A DNA stretch of 64,000 nucleotides from Mesostigma viride (taxonomy: Eukaryota > Streptophyta > Mesostigmatophyceae > Mesostigmatales > Mesostigmataceae): positions 1 to 64,000 of the forward strand of contig RPFO01001369.1 of the NCBI GenBank assembly GCA_009746045.1, in the 5' to 3' direction. The number at the start of each line of letters is the position of its first letter. Within the stretch, counting starts at the first letter, position 1. The notes under the pieces were generated by a model that did no database searches, was not told the DNA's origin, and saw only the letters and a list, made by a program, of their open reading frames with translations. A program made the position numbers and the translations under genes. Positions 9,391 to 22,000 of the stretch are shown here, piece after piece.

Positions 9391-10181
9391 CTCTTTCGCC
9401 GCCATTTCATCGACACGAGCGAACATCTCTTCTTTGGCGGCCACCAACTTTGCCTCCTTGTTGCCGGTGTCAGGATAGATTTCGGACCTCCTCGTCTTCA
9501 TCGGGGCCACTCTCTCCAAATACTCTGCACACAGAGAATCCTGCTCCTCCTCCACAATCGCCTTCACGCCGGATACAATCGCTTTGGCTTTTGTTTCCAC
9601 GCGAAAATCGAACTCTCGTTGAGTTATCAGCGGAATGTCGGCGAGTGCAAAACACATACGCCGATAAAGTTCGCTTACATCCGTGTCACGCGAGTCGGCA
9701 AAAGGTGTCGTCATCAAAAAGCATCTCAAGCTACTCCAACCATTTTCTTGGGCGCCGGCAACGTAGCCTCCCTTTGCCAAGTCCGCACCTGTCGCGGAGT
9801 CTTTGACTATCCAATCTTCAAGGAAGTACTCGTCTCCCCTGGTGAAATCAAAATTTACACCCACGACCTCTCCGACAGTCATGTCCAGGCGAAGTCGCAG
9901 GGCCCCCCCGCCAATCCAGGTCCGAGGGCGCCCGCCATTCCAAGTCCGCGACTGAGGGCATTTTCGATGTGACGAGAATGTTCTTCGTGCTTTCGGCAAT
10001 ACAAGTCAAATCCGAGAGCGGTTTTCTTGCAAGTGGACACATCACACTTGCGCGGCGCCCCTATTGAGCGAGCAACACTCTGAATGACAGTGGCAACCGC
10101 TTGGTGTTGTTGAAGTCGTTGCCAATCCTCCATCAGGAGGTGACTAGACGAATCGGACGAATCTTCCGTCGAACCGGACAT
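9391..10181 (-). CDS. Exon/ORF with C-x4-C..C-x2-H cluster (paralogue B), frameshifted
   Basis: ATG follows acceptor TTGTCGCAG. The N terminus is Ser/Gln rich. Residues ~47-67 read C-D-V-S-T-C-K-K...C-R-K-H, the same potential zinc cluster as paralogue A. The frame breaks in the G7 run (plus-strand C7 at 9903-9909); one extra G joins it to a further ~175 codons of mixed acidic sequence. With that base, 10181 to the possible donor at 9391 is exactly 264 codons. Read on, the frame ends at TGA 9316. No family is recognised. Confidence 0.55.
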
Positions 10182-10375
10182 CTGCGACAAGTTACGATAA
10201 CATACCGGCCCCGGAAAATAAAATTCAAAAAACGTTTTGAAATTTTTTTATTGTACTTGTTTATTAATACGAAGGTTTAAATTTGGCGCAAAGAAACGCC
10301 CCAAGGCGCAACTTGTCGAACAGCAATATGGCGATAAAACATTATCTATTCAATGTGCGATTGATGTGCTGAAAC
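10182..10375 (-). other. Intron with one hairpin
   Basis: Donor TGGAAG|GTTTCAG at 10375, acceptor TTGTCGCAG at 10182. Hairpin at 10293-10312 with minus-strand tetraloop TTGG. Confidence 0.5.
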
Positions 10376-10549
10376 CTTCCAGACTTTGACACTGTCCGGT
10401 ATCACCGGACTCGGACGAGGAGTCGAGTCGGAAGCGAGCCAGTAATCCTCGACTATTTTTTTGATGTACAATGGAAGACTCCTTCCATTATGTCGAAGTG
10501 TGTCGGTCCTTTGCCTTTTGGCCAAACTCTCCTTAACCTCCACCATTTC
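10376..10549 (-). CDS. 58-codon exon (unknown)
   Basis: It runs from acceptor CTACGCGCAG to donor AAG|GTTTCAG: 174 bases, phase 0 at both ends. Short, charged (EMVEVKESLAKRQR). If unspliced, the frame stops at 10346. Its ends support a phase-0 chain with the following exon. Confidence 0.45.
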
Positions 10550-10647
10550 CTGCGCGTAGGAGGAAAATGATACGTTATAAACATTAAACATTAAACATTA
10601 AATATAACATCATATAAACAAGTTATTACTCTACATTTCAAGTTTTT

Positions 10648-11403
10648 CTAAGAGGCAGAGCCGTCGTGGAAGTTGAAGGAGAAGTCGACATCAGACCCCA
10701 TAGTTTTATCCAGTATCGTCGTCACGTTAACCCCCCACTTCACCCCTGCCAGCACCTCCCTCGCTTGCCTCAGACGTTCGCATCTATCCTTATGCCTACT
10801 CCAGTCCGCACGCTGGCACTCCTCACTGCAATATCTGGCATCCCTACATCCTCTACACCACTTGATATGAGGTCCTGTTTCGCACCCACACCCCTCCTTG
10901 GAGCACTTTCGCGTACTACGCATGCGATCCCCATCCCTCACGATCGGGTCAGAGAGCAAGAAAAAGTTCATGTTGAGGGGTACTGCCCCTACACATGCAT
11001 CAGCCCTCACGCGCAGAGAATGCGTAACATTCGGGTAAAATGCGCGCCCGTAGGTGCACCCAAGCTGAGCCCCTTCCTCTTCCCCCAACTCTATCTTTGG
11101 CCCCTTTGTAATGAACGACACCAAAAGGCGGAACTCCGTCCTTGGGTCTATGGGCACTCTTAGATCCATCTGTGGTCTGAAAAAACCCTCTTGAATACAG
11201 AAGTTCATATCAGCTAGCTGGGCGTACATAATTCTCTCCATTTGGCTGAACGAATCAAACGCCAATAAAACGGCCAAGTGGCGGCCTGTCCTCTCCTGCG
11301 CGACTCGAACTTCCTCGAATATGACACGCGACAGAAAGCGAACTTGTTTGAAAACGTTTTGAAGGACGCTTCCGTAGACTTCATTCACGATCTCGGACTC
11401 CAT
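10648..11403 (-). CDS. MYND zinc-finger protein
   Basis: An uninterrupted ORF of 251 codons (ATG at 11403, TAG at 10648); an in-frame ATG 8 codons upstream is possible. Residues ~165-208 match the MYND pattern: paired cysteines, then C-R-G-C, Y-C-S-E-E-C-Q, W-S-R-H-K-D-R-C. MYND fingers are known as zinc-binding protein-interaction modules, often in transcription regulators and SET-domain proteins; no SET or other catalytic motif is visible here. The N-terminal ~150 residues are unassigned. The sequence before the ATG (TTTTTTCCCTGAAAAAG) could be an acceptor, so this may be an exon of a longer gene. Confidence 0.75.
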   Translation of the reverse strand: MESEIVNEVYGSVLQNVFKQVRFLSRVIFEEVRVAQERTGRHLAVLLAFDSFSQMERIMYAQLADMNFCIQEGFFRPQMDLRVPIDPRTEFRLLVSFITKGPKIELGEEEGAQLGCTYGRAFYPNVTHSLRVRADACVGAVPLNMNFFLLSDPIVRDGDRMRSTRKCSKEGCGCETGPHIKWCRGCRDARYCSEECQRADWSRHKDRCERLRQAREVLAGVKWGVNVTTILDKTMGSDVDFSFNFHDGSAS

Positions 11404-11471
11404 CTTTTTCAGGGAAAAAACGAACAAAAAAATTCATAAACATTAATTTATTATTTTATAATAACAAGTTA

Positions 11472-11711
11472 CTATTCCTCGGAATAGTTTTTTTTTATCC
11501 ATTCCACAAACGCGTTTGTCACAAACACCTTCCATGCTTTCTCAAGAACTTGTCCCCCTGATGTTTTTGAGTATTCAAACTCGTCATCCGAAGAAACCAA
11601 CTCCGGCACATCCTCCGAGAGGGTCTCTAAATTGTCATCGGCTTTCCTTTTGCGCTTGTGGTTTCCGAAGCATTTTTTTTGTTCTTCTTCTGACATTTGT
11701 TCTGCAACCAT
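11472..11711 (-). CDS. Small acidic ORF (unknown)
   Basis: 79 codons, Glu/Lys/Ser rich, ending WIKKNYSEE. The sequence upstream (GGTTGCAG|AACAAATG) suggests that a splice acceptor lies at the start, with the hairpin-rich region 11,823-12,225 as the intron before it. Function unknown. Confidence 0.4.
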   Translation of the reverse strand: MVAEQMSEEEQKKCFGNHKRKRKADDNLETLSEDVPELVSSDDEFEYSKTSGGQVLEKAWKVFVTNAFVEWIKKNYSEE

Positions 11712-11822
11712 GGAGTCATTTCGAGGGGGGTGTGGTTTAACGGGTGCAGATTTAAAGTAATTTGTTTTAGGTGAACGATGGTAAAAACTTCATTAGATAT
11801 TTTAAACGAACGAGAAGCAACA

Positions 11823-12225
11823 GAAACGACGGCGGGCGTAACTATCATGGGAAACTTTGATATCACAAGATCACAATGGACACGAACGCGCTGCAACTTT
11901 CACGACATATTCTTCGACATCGAAAATAAAAAAGAAACGACGGCGGGCGTAACTATCATGAAACATTGATCTTACAAGAAGCTGACGGGGATGCAACTTT
12001 CACGACAAACACTTCGACATCGAAGATGCAAAAGAAACGACGGCGGGCGTAACTATCATGGAAAGATTGAGCTTACAAGATGACAAGTTAACTGACGGGG
12101 GTGCATCTTTCCCGAGATATATTTCGACATCGAAAAGGCAAAAGAAACGACGGCGGGCGTAACTAGCACAACCAATGTTGGTCATGTGCTCTTCCAGTAA
12201 GACAAGAAACGACGGCGGGCGTAAC
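11823..12225 (-). repeat. Five tandem hairpin units (~110 bp)
   Basis: GAAACGACGGCGGGCGTAAC occurs at 11823, 11934, 12034, 12144 and 12206 (minus strand GTTACGCCCGCCGTCGTTTC). Each is embedded in a diverging ~100-110-bp unit sharing TTTCACGACA and TTCGACATCGAA. This is probably the first intron, or the upstream region, of the minus-strand gene set. Confidence 0.85.
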
Positions 12226-12275
12226 TATCACACGGTCCAGGAAGAGTGACGTTGGCAGAATTATGGTGTTTGTAA

Positions 12276-13353
<1,078 letters not shown>

Positions 13354-14028
13354 AAGCGTAAGCGTAAGGGTAAGCGTAAGCGTAAGCGTAAGCGTAAGCG
13401 TAAGCGTAAGCGTAAGCGTAAGCCTAAGCCTAAGCGTAAGCGTTAGCGTAAGCGTAAGCGTAAGCGTAAGCGTAAGCGTAAGCATAAGCGTAAGCGTAAG
13501 CGTAAGCGTAAGCGCAAGCGTAAGCGTAAGCGTAAGCGTAAGCGCAAGCGTAAGCGTAAGCGTAAGCGTAAGCGTAAGCGCAAGCGCAAGCGTAAGCGTA
13601 AGCGTAAGCGCAAGCGTAAGCGTAAGCGCAAGCGTAAGCGTAAGCGTAAGCGCAAGCGCAAGCGTAAGCGTAAGCGCAAGCGTAAGCGTAAGCGTAAGCG
13701 TAAGCGTAAGCGTAAGCGTAAGCGTAAGCGTAAGCGTAAGCGTAAGCGTAAGCGTAAGCGTAAGCGTAGGCGTAAGCGTAAGCGTAAGCGTAAGCATTAG
13801 CGTAAGCGTAAGCGTAAGCGTAAGCGTAAGCGTAAGCGTAAGCGTAAGCGTAAGCGTAAGCGTAAGCGTAAGCGTAAGCGTAAGCATAAGCGTAAGCGTA
13901 AGCGTAAGCGTAAGCGTAAGCGTAAGCGTAAGCGTAAGCGTAAGCGTAAGCGTAAGCGTAAGCGTAAGCGTAAGCGTAAGCGTAAGCGTTACCGTAAGCG
14001 TAACCGTAAGCGTAACCGTAACCGTAAG
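13354..14028 (+). repeat. CGTAAG hexamer array
   Basis: About 110 copies of the hexamer CGTAAG, with scattered CGCAAG, CATAAG, CGTTAG and CGTAAC variants clustered toward the ends. It is bounded on both sides by polypurine arrays that are also six-periodic. Confidence 0.97.
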
Positions 14029-14724
14029 AGGGATGGAGGGAGGAGGGAGGAGGGAGGGGGAGGGAGGGAGGGAGAGGGAGAGGGAGAGGGAGAGGGAGAG
14101 GGAGAGGGAGAGGGAGAGGGAGAGGGAGAGGGAGAGGAGAGGGAGAGGGAGAGGGAGAGGGAGAGGAGAGGGAGAGGGAGAGGGAGAGGGAGAGGGAGAG
14201 GGAGAGGGAGAGGGAGAGGGAGAGGGAGAGGGAGAGGGAGAGGGAGAGGGAGAGGGAGAGGGAGAGGGAGAGGGAGAGGGAGAGGGAGAGGGAGGGAGAG
14301 GGAGAGGAGAGGGGAGGGAGAGGGAGAGGAGAGGGAGAGGAGAGGGAGAGGGAGAGGGAGAGAGGGAGAGGGAGAGGAGAGGGAGAGGGAGAGGGAGAGG
14401 GAGAGGGAGAGGGAGAGGGAGGGAGGGGAGAGGGAGAGGGAGAGGAGAGGGAGAGGGAGGGGAGGGAGGAGGAGGGAGGGAGGGAGGGAGGAGGGAGGGA
14501 GGGAGGAGGGAGGGAGGGAGGGAGGGAGGGAGGGAGGAGGGAGGGAGGGAGGGAGGAGGGAGGGAGGGAGGGAGGGAGGGAGGGAGGGAGGGAGGGAGGG
14601 AGGGAGGGAGGAGGGAGGGAGGGAGGAGGGAGGGAGGGAGGGAGGGAGGGAGGAGGGGGAGGGAGGGAGGAGGGAGGAGGGAGGGAGGAGGGAGGGAGGG
14701 AGGGAGGGAGGGAGGGAGGGAGGG
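14029..14724 (+). repeat. Second polypurine array
   Basis: (GGGAGA)n grading into (GGGA)n and GGGAGGA units, all purine on the plus strand except one T near the start. It ends at GGGTTTAGCC. Confidence 0.97.
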
Positions 14725-14767
14725 TTTAGCCACATCGTGTTTTGTTCTTGGATTGATGACGCACCGC

Positions 14768-15545
14768 ACGCAACGCTCGTGACCTGCACCCGCAGGCGAA
14801 AAAGAACAAACCACAATGATAGCATGGTTGTGAGTGACAATTGACGACATCACGCTACAAGGAGCATGACGCAAAAGGGATTAAAAATTGGCATGAAAAA
14901 CCTGGTGAAAAATAAGAGGGAGAGGGGGGGAGAGGGAGAGGGAGAGAGAGTCGTCGTTCAGGAAGCCGTCATGACGCAAAATGGGATGAATACTCAACAT
15001 GCCAGGTGAAAAAAAATTAGGAAAACCACGTACGTAAAATCCCGCAACTCACTCTTGTTGGAGCTGATGCTGCTGTCGTTGTTGTTGTTGTCAGGCCCGT
15101 TGTTCTTGATTTAATGATGTAAGTGCTGCTCGTACGCAACGCTCGTGACCTGCACCCGCAGGCGAAAAAGAACGAACCACAATGATAGTATTGTTGTGAG
15201 TGACAATTGACGACATCACGCTACAAGGAGCATGACGCAAAAGGGATTTAAAATCGGCATGAAAAACCTGGTGAAAAATAAGAGGAGAGGGGGGGGAGAG
15301 AGAGGGAGAGAGAGTCGTCGTTCAGGAAGCCGTCATGACGCAAAATGGGATGAATACTCAACATGCCAGGTGAAAAAAAAATAGAAAAACCACGTACGTA
15401 AAATCCCGCAACTCACTCTTGTTAAAGCTGATGCTGCTGTCGTTGTTGTTGTTGTCAGGCCCGTTGTTCTTGATTTCCAAAGAAGAAAGCCGTGAAGCTG
15501 CTCGTACGCATTATGGGGCTGCACCCGCAGGCGAAAAAGAACGTG
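14768..15545 (+). repeat. ~370-bp tandem repeat, two full copies and a partial
   Basis: Copies start at 14,768 and 15,134 (ACGCAACGCTCGTGACCTGC). A truncated third starts near 15,506 and shares CTGCACCCGCAGGCGAAAAA. Each full copy contains a short polypurine stretch and a GTTGTTGTT run. No coding function is apparent. Bases 15,546-15,855 hold nothing I recognise. Confidence 0.85.
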
Positions 15546-15855
15546 GACCACAGTCGGTCACTGGACGTGCGGTGGCGGGCGTGGTGGGCGCATCCGGCGG
15601 TGCGCGCCTGCAAAACACCGCATCAATTACCTGGGCGGGCTGGGTGCGCACCTTCCAAAGTCCCTGGTGTGTGTCAGTGCAGCGTCGACATGGCATGCGT
15701 GGAGGATATGTGCGTACGTACGACGAATCATGTGAAACGACTGGTCCAACCTGAAAAATTTTAAATTTTTGCCGTGTCCAGTAACGGTCCTAGGTTGCAC
15801 CCGCGGGACGTTCCGACAGCTGTACAGAAAAGATCACAAAGATACGCCGCGCAAC

Positions 15856-16190
15856 GACGCCTGTGCCCGGCAAATCATTTGTGAGCCCGGAACTGAACAG
15901 TCACTGCAAATGTCGAGTATTTATTGCTCCACCCCCACAAAAAAGCGTTCCGGACCTGTTCGAAGCGAAGAGCACTGACAGGGATCGGACCCGAGCCAGA
16001 TTTGTGTGCGGACCATGATGGCTGGCCTCCCTCACTCCGCAACCTCACTCTGGACGCAGGTTCGAATCCTGTCAGTGCTATTCGCTTCGAACAGTTCCGG
16101 AACGCTTTTTTTGGGGGGGTGGAGCAATAGATTTTCGACGTGTGTAGTGACTGTTCAGTTCCCGACTCACATTTGCCGGGCACTGGCGTC
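15856..16190. mobile_element. Foldback (MITE-like) inverted repeat
   Basis: The two halves are inverted copies over ~130 bp each. They start with GACGCC-x-GTGCCCGGCAAAT and run through TGAACAGTCACT, ATTGCTCCACCCCC and GTTCGAAGCGAA to GCACTGACAGG, with a ~60-base loop. The inner arm ends resemble the T-arm of a tRNA (GGTTCGAATCC). No target duplication is obvious. No protein is encoded. Confidence 0.7.
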
Positions 16191-17302
16191 ATTCCGCGGC
16201 CGGGCTACAAATAGGCGCGAGATGGGAAGCGGCGCGGCGCGAATGCCAGTAGACATTTCCGCGATATTTTTAGGTCTGCTGCTAGAGCTAGATGTGCTCT
16301 ACGCCCTGATACCGGACATCACTATGTTTCGACCAAGACTACAGGGACTAATTAACGGTTACAGTACAGGGGGTACCCAGGTCCACCGGGACGAAAGTGA
16401 ATGTAAAATAATTACGAACATGCATATTCGAGGCTATGGCGGTGCAGAAAACTGATTGGTGTAGGAGCATCGATGCATGGATTCGTTCCAAATTTTGTAG
16501 GCATTATTTGTGCGTTGTAAAGATGCTGTAGCCGCAGTCGCGCAACATTTACTGAGGTGCGCAATCATCTCGGTCTGGGTTTTACTGCGTGAACGCGTGT
16601 TTATTGTGACGGGAGTGACAATGAAGCTAGCACTTGTTATCGGCGGCTTTATAATTGAATATTTCGCATCGAGTAAATTTGTTACGATGTATTTCGAATA
16701 TTTCATTAGTGTCGTGGGCCAGGAAAGTCTTGACGCATCGGCCCTGTCGTCAGCTTGCTAGCTGTCCTTGAGCCTTTTTTTTTGCGGTTTCGACCTGGCG
16801 TAGTTTAGTGTCCCTGCGGTTACCGTCGACAAGATAAAGTCGTCGTATCACTCGGTAAGTAATCTCGGACTCATTGTTGAAGGTTTGGGATGTCAAATTT
16901 GCTTCGTTACTACTTTTTTGTAATTGTTTGTGGTGGTGGTTGCGCACAGCCATTACGGTCAGATTTTCATCAGTTTTGTGCATGATTGGCTGCGTCTGCA
17001 CCAAATATACTAGAATAATGATTGATGTTACATGTAAATAAGTTCTATATGGTATCATGATGGTTTCTATAGCCTAAATCCTTAAGAATAGATGGTATCC
17101 TGGCCTGTTTTTGGTTAGCCTTTTAGCTTTGTTAGTATGGCTGTTGTGCAGTCACCCCATCTGTCTTCATGTAACACCTGTGGAGGTCCCAGTGCCCTGC
17201 TTGCATTCAAAAGAAGGTCCATGAGTTGTCTCTGTGTCATTTCATCTCAGGCAAGCATATGGAGGTCATTTTTTATGTTGTGGATGCATGGGCTACGTAG
17301 AT
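16191..17302. other. No recognised feature
   Basis: I see no supported gene, RNA or repeat in this stretch. Short open frames of up to about 100 codons exist but lack family features and splice context. Confidence 0.5.
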
Positions 17303-19009
17303 GCGGGTCCTGGCGCTGCATCGCTGGATTCCTGGATGTTTTTAAGCAAGTTCGTCTGTGACGTGGCTGGCTTGCTGCAGCGCGTGGCCCACAACCTGTC
17401 GGGAAGGTGTAATGCTTTTATTTCCATGCTTCTCTGAAATTTCTTTTGCTTTATAGACAGTTGTGTTCGAGGAAATTCACGCGGTCTTCCTAAGCAGCGG
17501 CATCATTTTCCCCAGACACTGACGAGCTGGCACCTGTCTCCTAAAGAGAGCGGCTCGTGCTTGTTAGAAAGGAGGCAGTGTGCATTTTGCGGGACACAAT
17601 GCTTTGGTGGCACATGCGTCAGGTAGGCTGTTCCAATGGTCTCTTCACCTTTCCCACTGAGTAAATGTTAGCATTTGTCATGCTAACCAGAGCAGCTAGC
17701 CACAGGTTGGCTGGATAAAAAGTCAGCTTATTTTCTCTTTATATACTGCGTGTGTGGTCCTCCACGTGTCCGGCTTGTTGGGCATTTTGGAAGAGGGTTT
17801 ATAATGTGTTGTTGGGTGGAACAACTTGGTTGTTGGCACAAAATCACACATTATTAGCCTGAGATAGGCATGACATATGCTGCTCAGGCGTGTCGTCCTA
17901 CCAGCCTTGTTGTTAAGGGTAGACTCACAAGGCTGGCTGTGCCGATGGAGGGGTGGGGCGTGCTAGCCCCCCCCCACACCCACGCATGCATGCTAGCCCA
18001 CCCCCACACCCACGCATGCATGCTAGCCCCGGCCCCGGCCCCCCCACACCCACGCATGCATGCTAGCCCCCCCCCACACCCACGCATGCATGCTAGCCCA
18101 CACTCACACCCACGCATGCATGCTAGCCCACCCCCACACCCACGCATGCATGCTAGCCCCCCCACACACCCACGCATGCATGCCAGCCCCCCCACACACC
18201 CACGCATGCATGACCGCCCCCCCCACACCCACGCATGCATGCTAGCCCACCCCCACACCCACGCATGCATGCTAGCCCCCCCACACACCCACGCATGGAT
18301 GCCAGCCCCCACACACACCCACGCATGCATGACAGCCCCCCCACACACCCACGCATGCATGCTAGCCCCCCACACACACCCACGCATGCATGCCAGCCCC
18401 CATACACACCCACGCATGCATGCCAGCCCCCCCCCACACTTACGCATGCATGCTAGCCCCCCACACACACCCACGCATGCATGCCAGCCCCCCCCACACC
18501 CACGCATGCATGCCAGCCCCCCCCCACACTTACGCATGCATGCTAGCCCCCCACACACACACGCATGCATGCCAGCCCCCCCCCACACCCACGCATGCAG
18601 GCTAGCCCAACCCCACACCCACGCATGCATGCCAGCCCACCCCCACACCCACACGTGCATGCCAGCCCACCCCCACACCCACGCATGCATGCCAGCCCAC
18701 CCCCACACCCACGCGTGCATGCCAGCCCACCCCTAGCTTGAGCGTGCTTGTAAAGTTTTTGCATGGTTTATTAAAATGAGTGGAATATGTATTTATTGCA
18801 TTAAATGTTAATTTTATTGATCATGAATGAAAATGGTCAACATTGCCGAAGTGCCCCTAAATTGCTCAATATTGTGTGCTCAAGAATTCAATGAGGATTG
18901 TCATCATGGAAACCCGCACAAATTCACGATTCCGGGCATGCATGTGAAAGTATCAAGAACAATTTTCAATTAAGAATGGTATCTCATTGTTCCATGAATC
19001 AATATGACT
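17303..19009. repeat. Left arm of the giant inverted repeat
   Basis: From GCGGGTCCTGGCGCTGCATC at 17,303 inward, the sequence is the near-identical reverse complement of 47,562-48,992. It comprises ~660 bp of unique sequence, a GCATGC minisatellite, and ~270 bp of unique sequence abutting the 70-bp minisatellite. Homology stops sharply at 17,303; outside it the flanks are unrelated. The arm encodes nothing I recognise. Confidence 0.92.
17970..18733 (+). repeat. 30-bp minisatellite with GCATGCATGC core (left)
   Basis: About 25 copies of a ~30-bp unit, CACGCATGCATGCTAGCCC plus a C/A-rich spacer, with TGCCAGCCC, TGACAGCCC and ACTTACGC variants. The inverted partner at 47,830-48,330 is shorter, so copy number has changed since the arms were made. 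Confidence 0.95.
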
Positions 19010-22000
19010 CCATGTACGTAGACAAGCCATGATGACCCCATGGGAGCCTAAATCCTCATCATTAAATACATAAATGCCACCCATGTACGTAGACGGGCCA
19101 TGATGACACCAATGGAGCCTGAATCCTCATCATTAATTACATAAATGCCAACCATGTACATAGACAAGCCATGATGACACCATGGGAGCCTGAATCCTCA
19201 TCATTAAATACATAAATGCCAACCATGTACGTAGGCCAGCCATGATGACACTATGGGAGCCTGAATCCTCATCATTAATTTCATACATGCCAACAACACG
19301 TAGACGGGCCATAATGACACCACGGGAGCCTGAATCCTCATCATTTATTTTATGAGACATCCATGTACGTAGGCCAGCCATGATGACACCATGGGAGCCT
19401 GAATCCTCCACATTTTTTTTCTGAGACATCCATGTACGTAGGCCAGCCATGATGACACCATGGGAGCCTGAATCCTCATCATTAAATACATACATGCCAT
19501 CCATGTACGTAGACAGGCCATGATGACACCATGGGAGCCTGAATCCTCATCATTAATTACATAAATGCCAACCATGTACGTAGACGGGCCATGATGACAC
19601 CATGGGAGCCTGAATCCTCATCATTTTTTTTATGAGACATCCATGTACGTAGGCCAGCCATGATGACACCATGGGAGCCTGAATCCTCGTCATTTTTTTT
19701 TCTTTGACATCCATATACGTAGACGGGCCATGATGACACCATGGGAGCCTGAATCCTCATCATTAATTACATACATGCCATCCATGTACGTAGACGGGCC
19801 ATGATGACACCATGGGAGCCTGAATCCTCATCATTTACTATTCCTTGACATCCATGTACGTAGGCCAGCCATGGAGACATTATGGGAGCCTGAATCCTCC
19901 TCGTTAATTACATAAATGCCAACCATGTACGTAGACAAGCCATGATGACACCATGGGAGCCTGAATCCTCATCATTTACTATTCCTTGACATCCATGTAC
20001 GTAGACGGGCCATGATGACACCATGGGAGCCTGAATCCTCATCATTAATTACATGGATGGCATTTATGTATTTAATGATGAGGATTCAGGCTCCCATGGT
20101 GTCTCCATGGCTGGCCTACGTACATGGATGTCAAGGAATAGTAAATGATGAGGATTCAGGCTCCCATGGTGTCATCATGGCCTGTCTACGTACATGGATG
20201 GCATGTATGTAATTAATGATGAGGATTCAGGCTCCCATGGTGTCATCATGGCTTGTCTACGTACATGGTTGGCATTTATGTAATTAATGAGGAGGATTCA
20301 GGCTCCCATGGTGTCATCATGGCTTGTCTACGTACATGGTTGGCATTTATGTAATTAATGATGAGGATTCAGGCTCCCATGGTGTCTCCATGGCTGGCCT
20401 ACGTACATGGATGTCAAGGAATAGTAAATGAGGAGGATTCAGGCTCCCATGGTGTCATCATGGCCCGTGTACGTACATGGATGGCATGTATGTAATTAAT
20501 GAGGAGGATTCAGGCTCCCATGGTGTCATCATGGCTGGCCTACGTACATGGATGTCAAAGAAAAAGAAATGATGAGGATTCAGGCTCCCATGGTGTCATC
20601 ATGGCTGGCCTACGTACATGGATGTCTCATAAAATAAATGATGAGGATTCAGGCTCCCATGGTGTCATCATGGCTTGTCTACCTACATTGTTGGCATGTA
20701 TGTAATTAATGATGAGGATTCAGGCTCCCATGGTGTCTCCATGGCTGGCCTACGTACATGAATGGCATTTATGTAATTAATGATGAGGATTCAGGCTCCC
20801 ATGGGGTCATCATGGCTTGTCTACGTACATGGTTGGCATTTATGTAATTAACGAGGAGGATTCAGGCTCCCATGGTGTCTCCATGGCTGGCCTACGTACA
20901 TGGATGTCAAGGAATAGTAAATGATGAGGATTCAGGCTCCCATGGTGTCATCATGGCCCGTGTACGTACATGGATGGCATGTATGTAATTAATGATGAGG
21001 ATTCAGGCTCCCATGGTGTCATCATGGCCCGTCTACGTACATGGATGTCAAAGAAAAAAAAATGATGAGGATTCAGGCTCCCATGGTGTCATCATGGCTG
21101 GCCTACGTACATGGATGTTTCATAAAAAAAATGATGAGGATTCAGGCTCCCATGGTGTCATCATGGCCCGTCTACGTACATGGTTGGCTTTTATGTAATT
21201 AATGAAGAGGATTCAGGCTCCCATGGTGTCATCATGGCCCGTCTACGTACATGGATGTCAAGGAATAGTAAATGATGAGGATTCAGGCTCCCATGGGGTC
21301 ATCATGGCTTGTCTACGTACATGGTTGGCATTTATGTAATTAACGAGGAGGATTCAGGCTCCATTGGTGTCATCATGGCTGGCCTACGTACATGGATGTC
21401 AAGGAATAGTAAATGATGAGGATTCAGGCTCCCATGGTGTCATCATGGCTTGTCTACGTACATGGTTGGCATTTATGTAATTAATGAGGAGGATTCAGGC
21501 TCCCATGGTGTCTCCATGGCTGGCCTACGTACATGGATGGCATTTATGTATTTAATGATGAGGATTCAGGCTCCCATGGTGTCATCATGGCTTGTCTACC
21601 TACATGGTTGGCATTTATGTAACCTGAATCCTCTCATTAAGAAAATGAAGAGGATTCAGGCTCCATTGGTGTCATCATGGCTGGCCTACGTACATGGATG
21701 TCAAGGAATAGTAAATGATGAGGATTCAGGCTCCCATGGTGTCATCATGGCCCGTCTACGTACATGGATGTCAAGGAATAGTAAATGATGAGGATTCAGG
21801 CTCCCATGGGGTCATCATGGCTTGTCTACGTACATGGTTGGCATTTATGTAATTAACGAGGAGGATTCAGGCTCCATTGGTGTCATCATGGCTGGCCTAC
21901 GTACATGGATGTCAAGGAATAGTAAATGATGAGGATTCAGGCTCCCATGGTGTCATCATGGCTTGTCTACGTACATGGTTGGCATTTATGTAATTAATGA

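Noticed and set aside
13354-14028. Telomere repeat
   Set aside because: CGTAAG does not match TTTAGGG, TTTTAGGG or TTAGGG on either strand, and the array is internal.
15967-16085. tRNA gene
   Set aside because: Only a T-arm-like end is present. The rest is a palindrome with no D or anticodon arm, and the span is too long.
17870-18764. His/Pro/Met-rich ORFs (HPRMHASPP) and the CMRGCGGGLA type
   Set aside because: Translations of the GCATGC minisatellite; present on both strands and in all phases.
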